Assembly: GCA_041746735.1 (NCBI GenBank)
Contig: JBGTGP010000038.1
Location: 13,658-77,657 of the forward strand
Reading direction: 5' to 3'
Origin: Opimibacter sp041746735
GTDB lineage: Bacteria; Bacteroidota; Bacteroidia; Chitinophagales; Saprospiraceae
DNA length: 64,000 nucleotides
A program made the translations under genes and the position numbers. The notes beneath the pieces are model-generated. The model did no database searches, had not been told where the DNA came from, and worked only from the letters and a program-made list of their open reading frames with translations. Every line of letters begins with the position of its first letter. The first letter of the stretch is position 1. Positions 53,627-61,127 of the stretch are shown here, piece by piece.

Positions 53627-56241
53627 ATGAAATAGATAGGGCTATAAATTTTTCATTTTCGTTCCATATTGTTCGACTTCTTTCCGTTATTTTTTCTGTT
53701 TTTTTCCTTTTTTCCTGCAATAAAGATTTCGATCTACTTTCTGTCAGATCTCAATCTCAATGGAGTGAAGTAGAACGAAATTTTTTCAATTTGAACAATG
53801 ATTACCTTTTCAGGCATATAGTTGGCCCAGGGAAAGTTCAGGCAAGATCAGTTGATCCTAGATTAGAAGAGATTTATGAATCGCTTATAGGGATTAATGA
53901 CAGTTTACATTTCGTTCCTGGTTTTGTTCAACAATTTGGATACCCATATTGGAGTGGTGCTCTTGGATTATCCGAAGAAACAAATGAAAAATATCTAACT
54001 GCGGTACCAACCCTTTTACCTGACGCAAATCAATTATCTGGTATACTATTGTGCTCGAAATCTGATGGACAATTGCATATTGAATTCAAGAGTGTTCAAA
54101 CCATACGAAATTACATTGATAGTATCAGCATTCAGGATTATTGGATAAACGCCCGGGTATTTGCTGGGCTTATTCTTACCATTGAAACAGCGCTTTTTGA
54201 CTCAACCAGTTTAAGATATCTGCATTTTCTTCTGGATGAGAATGAGCATAATTTGCAAAATGCAATAGTTCCTAGAACAACATATTACTTCATTAAAATT
54301 TGTTTCCTTGTACTGGAGGGTGCAAATCCATCAGGAGCATATCCAGCCTGGATTATACAAATGGGGTATCTATCCATTCCCATCTCGGAATGGAAGCCAT
54401 TATCAGAATGGAGGGCTTTAGTGGGTATAACTATTACACCACAACAATATGATGAGCTTGTCAAGTTTTATGAAGATCACGGAGCCACTACTTCGAGTCA
54501 GTATAATGGTCCACTCTACCAAATACATTGCCAATATTATTGGGTTCCAATAGGTTCTGACCCATTCGATTACATCTATTCCGGCAATGGAGGACCAGGG
54601 AATACCGGTCCATCAGGAGGAGGCCCTCCTTCATCCCCAATAGTAAATCTGGGTCCTCATCTGCTACGACTTGAATCTTGTGGTGGGCTGGGAGAACCAT
54701 ATGATTATGGACCTTCCAATCCCTCCGGGCAACATCCGGATCAGGCATTTTGTCAGCAACTCCAGCAATTGTACGATTGCCTTCCGTTTCTGGCGTCAGA
54801 CCAGGAGCTCGTAGCCTGGTATCTCTGGTATGATGCCAACTATCCCGGAAACACATGGCAAAGTTTGTACAACTTTGGGTGCACCTTTCATATGTCGCCT
54901 ATGCTCAAGGAGGAAGGAATACGATTCTTCAGGAATCATGTCTTCCCCGGCTCGGCTTATCCGGAATTCAATAATGACTGGGAGACATTTCTGGATATCT
55001 GGAAGACAATATGGACAAGTGCACTTCCGATGAGGCATAAACGCGTGATCAGCAGGTGGCTTGATGACCATGCGGATGTATTCTGGACCGAAGTAAATGA
55101 AGTGGTAAATGCCCTTGAGGAATTATATCTTGCGGATGTAAATATAACACCTGAAGAGATCGAGTGCCTATTAAAACAACCAGGGTCAGCCATGCAGCTT
55201 AACTCGTACATTCAGACTTCTGTCGCATCCGATCCAGGTCTGGATGCATATATGGCTGACTTAGGCAGTTCTGCCATAGACCTCTTGTGCGCGGATCCTC
55301 AGGTGAAAATGATGCGAATGATTGATCTCGACAAACTGCTTCTCCAAAAACCTGACGCCCTGCTGGAAGACTGTCTCAACAACAATCCGAATATTAATAT
55401 TCAGGATTACTTTCATCTATTCAACTTTGAGCTTCCTCAATCATGCAAAGATCGTCTCACCACATTGGGCAACGGATGGGGTTGGCAGCCTATAGAGCAA
55501 GGCAATGTCCGGAAAGCAAGCCTCGATTATTATCCGGTAGAGATCACACAGCGTCCAGATTTTAATAATGATGGCATACCTGATAGTGATTCAGAGATTT
55601 TTCATGCGGTACGCATGGAATTCCTTTCCCTTGCAGATGGCCACTCAGAAGGCTTTAGTTCAAGTTGTTTGTTCGGGCCATCAGGTAATGTCAGTTGGGA
55701 CTTTATGTATTATGATGAAACAGACCCCCTCTATTCTGGGCCCGACCGGAATATCTGGCCTTCAAATAATCCAGTAAGCACCATTTTCTTCATTAACGCA
55801 ACAGCAGCCAACATTGCTATGCAGCCATTTACTGATGATGGAGCAGTTATTGTTAGTGATTACTGCCATTCTAACTGCTGGACATTTTCAACGATTCAAA
55901 CACCTGCAAGTGGTTCTCAACCATTATCTGGAAACAGGCAATGGGGCCTGACCATGGTTGGCGGCAATCTCACTTTTTATAACCGGGCAGCAGACAGAGC
56001 TCATATTTTAACTCTATTAAGTACATTCTTTCCAAAATGCGCAATGAACGACTACTATGCCATTGGCGTGCATACCTGGAAAAATCTACAGAATCATATC
56101 AGGCAATTTATAAATGAACATGGAGGACAAGCTGTACTTGATCCCAATTCATCTCTTGCCATTAACCCGGACTGGAAGTATCTATATGAACAACTTAAGG
56201 GCACAGACACAATTACATCCATTCCTTGTATTAATCACTGA
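53620..56241 (+). CDS. Large lipoprotein of unknown function
   Basis: An 873-residue protein from the ATG in the last heptamer copy; in-frame ATGs at 53578 and 53599 would only add repeat-encoded residues. The signal ends in LFSC (Cys ~33), so it should be a lipoprotein. The first ~300 residues are AT-rich in coding sequence and rich in Tyr, Phe and Ile. A Gly/Pro linker (GNGGPGNTGPSGGGPPSSP) near residue 325 separates them from a second, Cys-containing region; around residue 655 a segment PDFNNDGIPDSDSE recalls short Ca-binding loops. No family was recognised. Two-part architecture with an adjacent small membrane gene recalls surface effectors with a partner, but no catalytic motif was found. 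Confidence 0.8.
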   Translation: MPDEIDRAINFSFSFHIVRLLSVIFSVFFLFSCNKDFDLLSVRSQSQWSEVERNFFNLNNDYLFRHIVGPGKVQARSVDPRLEEIYESLIGINDSLHFVPGFVQQFGYPYWSGALGLSEETNEKYLTAVPTLLPDANQLSGILLCSKSDGQLHIEFKSVQTIRNYIDSISIQDYWINARVFAGLILTIETALFDSTSLRYLHFLLDENEHNLQNAIVPRTTYYFIKICFLVLEGANPSGAYPAWIIQMGYLSIPISEWKPLSEWRALVGITITPQQYDELVKFYEDHGATTSSQYNGPLYQIHCQYYWVPIGSDPFDYIYSGNGGPGNTGPSGGGPPSSPIVNLGPHLLRLESCGGLGEPYDYGPSNPSGQHPDQAFCQQLQQLYDCLPFLASDQELVAWYLWYDANYPGNTWQSLYNFGCTFHMSPMLKEEGIRFFRNHVFPGSAYPEFNNDWETFLDIWKTIWTSALPMRHKRVISRWLDDHADVFWTEVNEVVNALEELYLADVNITPEEIECLLKQPGSAMQLNSYIQTSVASDPGLDAYMADLGSSAIDLLCADPQVKMMRMIDLDKLLLQKPDALLEDCLNNNPNINIQDYFHLFNFELPQSCKDRLTTLGNGWGWQPIEQGNVRKASLDYYPVEITQRPDFNNDGIPDSDSEIFHAVRMEFLSLADGHSEGFSSSCLFGPSGNVSWDFMYYDETDPLYSGPDRNIWPSNNPVSTIFFINATAANIAMQPFTDDGAVIVSDYCHSNCWTFSTIQTPASGSQPLSGNRQWGLTMVGGNLTFYNRAADRAHILTLLSTFFPKCAMNDYYAIGVHTWKNLQNHIRQFINEHGGQAVLDPNSSLAINPDWKYLYEQLKGTDTITSIPCINH

Positions 56242-56744
56242 TGAAAGCTTCCCGTCGGAACAAACTCAAAATCCTTATCGCCTATTTCCTGGTGATTTAT
56301 ATATGCTTTGGAATTGCTTGGTCAGGCCTGTTCACACAACAATTCTTAACCAATCTGCAAACCTATTATTATGATCCACGAGTTTTTCTGGTCAGTTTGA
56401 TTTCAATTTTCCCTTTCCCCTTTCTGATCCTATTAGGTATCGGATTGTATATGATTTATTCACCTGCCTGGAAAGCCAAATACAACTCGCCCAAAAGCAA
56501 AATAATATTATACTTATACATTCTATTGTTAATTCTTTTTTTAGGATTTTTTCTGAGGACCATAGTTCCCGATAATTCCAACGATGATTCTTTATTATTG
56601 TTTTTGCTAGAAAGTCTGGCTCATACTCATTTATCCTTACAACCAAAATCACTTGCTTCAATTTTCGTTTTTGAATTTGCTCTTCCCTTAGGATTTCTCC
56701 TGTTCATTAGCTCATATTGGCTGCCCCAAGGGAAAAATAATTAG
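56241..56744 (+). CDS. Small multi-helix membrane protein, partner of the lipoprotein gene
   Basis: A 167-residue protein with four predicted membrane helices (about residues 9-30, 48-72, 85-107 and 138-160) and a basic N-terminus. Its ATG overlaps the stop of the lipoprotein gene (TGATG), a sign of translational coupling. No family was recognised. Possible roles are an immunity-like or membrane-anchor partner of the lipoprotein, or an unrelated passenger; the sequence does not decide. Coding sequence is AT-rich like the 5' part of its neighbour. Confidence 0.78.
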   Translation: MKASRRNKLKILIAYFLVIYICFGIAWSGLFTQQFLTNLQTYYYDPRVFLVSLISIFPFPFLILLGIGLYMIYSPAWKAKYNSPKSKIILYLYILLLILFLGFFLRTIVPDNSNDDSLLLFLLESLAHTHLSLQPKSLASIFVFEFALPLGFLLFISSYWLPQGKNN

Positions 56745-57032
56745 CAAAATATCCACAGGTGAAGTCCTTAATTCCTATACATTATACAGAAATCCTAATA
56801 AAGAGCGGCGCTTCTTAACTAATGGCACCATAGAAACCAGAAATGCCTCCGCATGCAAGCTCCTGATATTAGAAAACAGGATTCCTGACGCTGTTGACTC
56901 TGTATATATCGCCTTATACCAGACAAACCTCTCATCAAATTTTATACCCGCGCTTGTGTACTTCTTTTTCATGTCCATAGTTAAAATTTTTCTTTGTACG
57001 TGTGTCCGGATTCTGAAGGGCTAAAACAGATA
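56745..57032. other. Gap after the accessory pair, no convincing gene
   Basis: About 290 bases. A 67-codon minus-strand frame (56775-56978) and a plus-strand frame lacking a start both look mildly protein-like but match no family. The stretch may be the remnant of a further gene or spacer. Confidence 0.4.
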
Positions 57033-57611
57033 TCACGCCCCGTATGCCTCCGCGCACGCCTCCAACTCCTTGTAAAACTTCTTTCCCTTTGCCCGTATAA
57101 TCGCGTTTTTCAGAAACCGGAAGAGGGGCACTTTGAGTTGCCTGCCCTGCTTACAGGCCGGAGTACAGATCTTCCAGCGGTCATAGTTCCAGGCTTCGGT
57201 CCCGTTCTTGAGATAGCGAACCCGTATCGGATAGAGATGACAGGAGAGTGGTTTGGGCCAGTCAATTTTCCCTTCTGCATGCGCTACCTCAAAAGCGCAC
57301 TTCCCGATGCCCTTGCCGTCCCAGATGAGATAGGCACAGGCGCCCCCTTTTACCAGTGGTGTCCCCAGCACATCCTGATGCTCGCCAAACCAGGTGCCAA
57401 ATCCCTGTTCCTTGACCGCTTCCTTGCTCTCCTCAGTCAGATAGGGAGCGACTTTCTTCCATACTGATTTGATGATTGCAGGCTCACTCTCCGCCAAGGG
57501 AGCCCCCCACTCTCCTTCCCAGCAACAGGCGCCCAGACAAGCGTCGAGGTCGCAGACAAAATTTTTTGTGACAATATCATCACTGAGAAGCACGTCATCG
57601 ATAGCGATCAT
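57033..57611 (-). CDS. DUF3109 family protein
   Basis: A 192-residue soluble protein with about eight cysteines, including the N-terminal CDLDACLGACC cluster and later GACAYLI, KCAFE, SCHLYPIR and CTPAC. The spacing fits the DUF3109 family common in Bacteroidota and suggests a metal or Fe-S site. Function is unknown. It starts MIAIDDVLLSDDIV and is divergent from citrate synthase. Confidence 0.92.
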   Translation of the reverse strand: MIAIDDVLLSDDIVTKNFVCDLDACLGACCWEGEWGAPLAESEPAIIKSVWKKVAPYLTEESKEAVKEQGFGTWFGEHQDVLGTPLVKGGACAYLIWDGKGIGKCAFEVAHAEGKIDWPKPLSCHLYPIRVRYLKNGTEAWNYDRWKICTPACKQGRQLKVPLFRFLKNAIIRAKGKKFYKELEACAEAYGA

Positions 57612-57753
57612 CGCATAAAGGTAAAGGGTAAAAGGTAAAGGGTAAAGAGTGTGAGATCAACAAGTCAGCGTTATAATCGTTCCTTTATTAGCATTACGGA
57701 TTAAACAGTACTTTAGCGACAACATATCAACGATTACGTTTTTGACCCTTTCC

Positions 57754-59064
57754 ATGTACAGATTAAAAGAAAGATTCTACGAAAAGGCAATGGAAGCCAT
57801 TGCCGAAATGAAGCCATTCCTCAAAGAACATGACCAGACCGTCATCGATCAGGTCACGATCGGTCAGGTTTTTGGCGGAATGCGCGGCATCAAAAGCATG
57901 CTGTGGGAAACCTCCCTGCTCGATGCCGAGGAAGGTATCCGTTTCAGAGGATATTCCATCCCTGAGCTCCGGGCTCAACTGCCTTCGCGGGGAGGAGAGC
58001 CTCTTCCGGAAGGCCTGTTCTGGCTCATGCTCACCGGTGAAGTCCCTTCCGAAGACGATGTCAATTGGCTCAGCGACGAATGGGAACGACGTCGTCAGAT
58101 CCCAACACACACCTGGAAAACCCTTGATGCACTCGATCCCGAAACCCACCCTATGACCCAGCTCGGCATCGGCATTCTGTCCCTGCAGGGCAAGAGTGAG
58201 TTCGCCCGACGGTATGCCGAAGGCATGAACAAGAAGGACTATTGGGACGCCACCTATGAGGATGCCATGAACCTCATAGCCTGCTTGCCTCAGATTGCCG
58301 CCTATATATATCGCCGGACGTATAAAAGCAACCAGCAAATCTCCCCCGATGATTCGCTGGATTGGTCCGCCAATTATGCCCACATGCTCGGGATCACCGA
58401 TGATCCGGATTTCAGCAGTCTGATGCGGCTCTATATGACCATCCATGCTGATCATGAAGGTGGCAATGCGAGCGCCCATGCCGTGCATCTCACCGGCTCC
58501 ACGCTGAGTGATGCGTATTATGCCTATGTGTCCGGTGTCAACGCATTAGCCGGCCCCCTGCATGGACTTGCCAATCAGGAAGTGATCAAATGGATCTTCG
58601 AAATGGTCGATGCCCTGGGCACCTCCAAACCGACATCCGCCCAGATCGAAACCTATATTCAGGACACCCTGGACGCCGGTAAAGTCATCCCCGGCTATGG
58701 CCACGCTGTCCTGCGCAAACCTGACCCGCGTTTTATTGCCCAACAAGCCTTTGCCCAAAAGCATATGGCAGAGGATGATATGGTCAATATCGTATGGAAA
58801 ATATTTGATGTTGCTCCCCGGGTCCTGGGAAGCCTTGGTAAAGTGAGTAATCCCTGGCCCAATGTCGATGCCCATTCCGGCGCGATCCTCGTACACTACG
58901 GCCTGAAGGAATATAATTACTATACGGTCCTCTTTGCGGTGTCCCGCGCCCTCGGTGTGTTGGCGGCCCTCTGCTGGAGCCGGATCCTGAATCTTCCTTT
59001 GGAACGACCCAAATCCCTCACCTACGAATGGATGAAAAAGTGGGTCGAAGCCAGAAAACAATAA
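57754..59064 (+). CDS. gltA: Citrate synthase, eukaryote-type
   Basis: This enzyme condenses acetyl-CoA with oxaloacetate at the entry to the TCA cycle. The product is 436 residues from the ATG at 57754; an in-frame TTG four codons earlier is less likely. Catalytic His residues are in GPLHGLANQEV near residue 270 and PGYGHAVLRKPDPRF near residue 315, and the catalytic Asp is in NVDAHSGAIL near residue 370. The sequence resembles mitochondrial citrate synthase more than the E. coli allosteric hexamer. A 50-bp palindrome follows directly after the stop and may end transcription. Confidence 0.96.
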   Translation: MYRLKERFYEKAMEAIAEMKPFLKEHDQTVIDQVTIGQVFGGMRGIKSMLWETSLLDAEEGIRFRGYSIPELRAQLPSRGGEPLPEGLFWLMLTGEVPSEDDVNWLSDEWERRRQIPTHTWKTLDALDPETHPMTQLGIGILSLQGKSEFARRYAEGMNKKDYWDATYEDAMNLIACLPQIAAYIYRRTYKSNQQISPDDSLDWSANYAHMLGITDDPDFSSLMRLYMTIHADHEGGNASAHAVHLTGSTLSDAYYAYVSGVNALAGPLHGLANQEVIKWIFEMVDALGTSKPTSAQIETYIQDTLDAGKVIPGYGHAVLRKPDPRFIAQQAFAQKHMAEDDMVNIVWKIFDVAPRVLGSLGKVSNPWPNVDAHSGAILVHYGLKEYNYYTVLFAVSRALGVLAALCWSRILNLPLERPKSLTYEWMKKWVEARKQ

Positions 59065-59066
59065 AT

Positions 59067-59116
59067 AAATAAGAAAGGTAGGGGCAGGTCGCGACCTGCC
59101 CCTACCTTTCTTATTT
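59067..59116. repeat. Perfect 50-bp palindrome
   Basis: The arms (59067-59091 and 59092-59116) are exact reverse complements with no loop, centred on GGTCGCGACC. It begins 2 bases after the citrate synthase stop. The right arm is also the first unit of the adjacent 22-bp repeat array. As RNA it would form a very stable hairpin and may serve as a terminator for gltA. Confidence 0.95.
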
Positions 59117-59248
59117 CCTGCCCCTACCTTTCTTTTTTCCTGACCCTACCTTTCTTTTTTCCTGACCCTACCTTTCTTTTTTCCTGCCCCTACCTTTCTT
59201 TTTTCCTGCCCGTATCTTTCTTTTTTCCTGCCCGTATCTTTCTTTTTT
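59095..59248. repeat. Seven tandem 22-bp repeats
   Basis: Seven contiguous units of the form CCTGCCCCTACCTTTCTTTT plus two bases. Units 3 and 4 have GAC in place of GCC, units 6 and 7 have CGTAT in place of CCTAC, and unit 1 has one A in its T-run. The array fills the space between the convergent gltA and acyl-CoA synthetase genes. No spacers, so not CRISPR. Confidence 0.95.
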
Positions 59249-59263
59249 ATTGATCTCTTAATT

Positions 59264-60922
59264 CTATTGATCTCGCAATTCGCGACGAAGGATCTTTCCG
59301 ACATTGGTTTTGGGGAGCGACTCCCTGAACTCAATTTCCTTTGGCACTTTATAGGTGGTCAGATATTCACGGCAATATTCCAGCAGTTCCTTTTCCTTCA
59401 GGCTTTCATCCTTTTTCACCACAAACAGCTTGACACACTCACCGCTTTTCTCACTGGGGATACCGATGGCTGCACATTCCTTCACCTTGGGGTGGCCCTG
59501 TACGACATCTTCGATCTCGTTGGGATATACATTAAAACCGGAAACGAGAATCATATCCTTCTTACGATCTACAATTCGGAAATAGCCATCCTCGTCCATC
59601 ATGCCAATATCTCCGGTACATAACCACCCATCGCGAATGGTATTGGCGGTTTCATCGGGTTTGTTGTAATAGCCGAGCATCACCTGCGGGCCCTGCACCT
59701 GAATCTCTCCGGTTTGACCCGGCGGTAGCGGATGTCCATTTTCATCCACGATGCGGACTTCCGTAGAGGGAACCGGCAGTCCGATCGATCCGATTTTACC
59801 GGAACCGTCGATGGGGTTGACAGAAATCACGGGTGACGCTTCGGTCATACCATATCCCTCCACCAGATTCCTGCCTGTCACCTTATACCACTCATCATTG
59901 ACCGAGCGCTGGATCGCCATAGCTCCTCCGACCGCCACTTTGAGGTGCGAGAAATCAAGGTCGGCAAATCCTTTTTCATGCAACAGGGCATTATAGAGGG
60001 AATTGACCCCGGTTACGACCGTGATTTTATGTTGTTTAAATTCTTTCAGCACCGATTTGAAATCCCGGGCATTGACCACCAGGACATTCATAGCACCATA
60101 GGACATCATCGCCAGACAGTTGACCACAAAAGCGAAAATATGATACAACGGAAGCGGACACAGGGTGATCTCCTGGCCTTCCTTAAGCATAGTATCCATA
60201 CATCCCTTAATCTGGAGCATGTTGGCCAGGATGTTGCGATTGGTCAGCATAGCCCCTTTGGCCACACCGGTAGTACCTCCTGTATATTGGTGGCAGATCA
60301 CACGGTGTGCATGGTCTTCGAACGCATTGATCGAAAACTTCTTTCCATAAGACACGGCCTCTTTAAAGGATACGGTATTAGTGAGCTGGTATTTCGGTAC
60401 CATTCTCTTGACACTTCGGACCACAAAATTGACCACTGTTCCTTTTACGGCTCCCAGCATTTCCCCAATGTTGGTCAGGATGATAGTTTCAATTTGGGTT
60501 TGTCCTAAGATCTCCTCAAGATTGGCTGCAAAATTTTCCACGATGATGATCCCTTTGACTTCGCTGTCTTTGAATTGATACAACATCTCTCGGGGGGTGT
60601 AGAGCGGATTGGTATTGACAACCACCAGGCCGGCCCGGATGCAGGCGAAAAGTGCTACCGGATATTGGAGCAGATTGGGCATCATGATGGCTACGCGGTC
60701 TCCGGGCTTCAACCCTCTGGATTGGAGATATGCTGCCATCTGTCTGGACATGCGATCTATCTCTCCATAGGTGAGCGTGGCGCCCATGCTATAGAAGGCC
60801 GGCTGATCCACGAACTTTTCCATTGCCTCTGACAGGAATGCATTCAGATTGGGATAGAGGTCAACTTCAATATTGGCCGGAAGTCCTTTGGGATAATTTT
60901 TAAGCCAGGGTCGTTGCTCCAT
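59264..60922 (-). CDS. fadD: Long-chain fatty acid--CoA ligase
   Basis: An ANL-superfamily acyl-CoA synthetase of 552 residues. The AMP-binding P-loop is YTGGTTGVAKGAMLTN near residue 214, followed by GYGMTEASPV and the hinge region GWLCTGDIGMMDEDGYF with VDRKKDMILVSGFNVYP. The C-terminal catalytic Lys is in TNVGKILRRELR. It activates fatty acids for beta-oxidation or lipid synthesis. The 3' end lies 15 bases from the 22-bp repeat array. The exact chain-length preference is not visible. Confidence 0.94.
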   Translation of the reverse strand: MEQRPWLKNYPKGLPANIEVDLYPNLNAFLSEAMEKFVDQPAFYSMGATLTYGEIDRMSRQMAAYLQSRGLKPGDRVAIMMPNLLQYPVALFACIRAGLVVVNTNPLYTPREMLYQFKDSEVKGIIIVENFAANLEEILGQTQIETIILTNIGEMLGAVKGTVVNFVVRSVKRMVPKYQLTNTVSFKEAVSYGKKFSINAFEDHAHRVICHQYTGGTTGVAKGAMLTNRNILANMLQIKGCMDTMLKEGQEITLCPLPLYHIFAFVVNCLAMMSYGAMNVLVVNARDFKSVLKEFKQHKITVVTGVNSLYNALLHEKGFADLDFSHLKVAVGGAMAIQRSVNDEWYKVTGRNLVEGYGMTEASPVISVNPIDGSGKIGSIGLPVPSTEVRIVDENGHPLPPGQTGEIQVQGPQVMLGYYNKPDETANTIRDGWLCTGDIGMMDEDGYFRIVDRKKDMILVSGFNVYPNEIEDVVQGHPKVKECAAIGIPSEKSGECVKLFVVKKDESLKEKELLEYCREYLTTYKVPKEIEFRESLPKTNVGKILRRELRDQ

Positions 60923-61010
60923 GCGATCAGGTGATTTTGATTGGTTCGGAAAGGATGTACAATGTATGAAATTTCTTTGCGTGCTTTCGGCCTGAGAACT
61001 TTTCGAACCT

Positions 61011-61043
61011 TTTCTTCTAGTTTCTCATTATTCCGTATATTTG
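61011..61043 (+). promoter_or_regulatory. rpsA promoter
   Basis: TTTC (61011-61014), 21 bases, then TATATTTG (61036-61043): near the Bacteroidota TTTG-N17-23-TAnnTTTG form. The box ends 84 bases before the rpsA ATG, leaving a real 5' leader of about 75-80 bases, unlike many other genes here. The leader could host autoregulation by S1. Confidence 0.55.
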
Positions 61044-61127
61044 CAGCCCGAAATTTATCTATAGTTTAACCTCCATTCCTGATAATCAACGATTTAGGGA
61101 GTGTACAAACACAACAAGCATTCTGAA

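Noticed and set aside
56775..56978. 67-codon minus-strand frame as a gene
   Set aside because: No family likeness, no promoter box, and an equally plausible reading on the other strand.
59095..59248. 22-bp repeats as a CRISPR array
   Set aside because: Units are directly contiguous with no spacers, and no cas genes are nearby.
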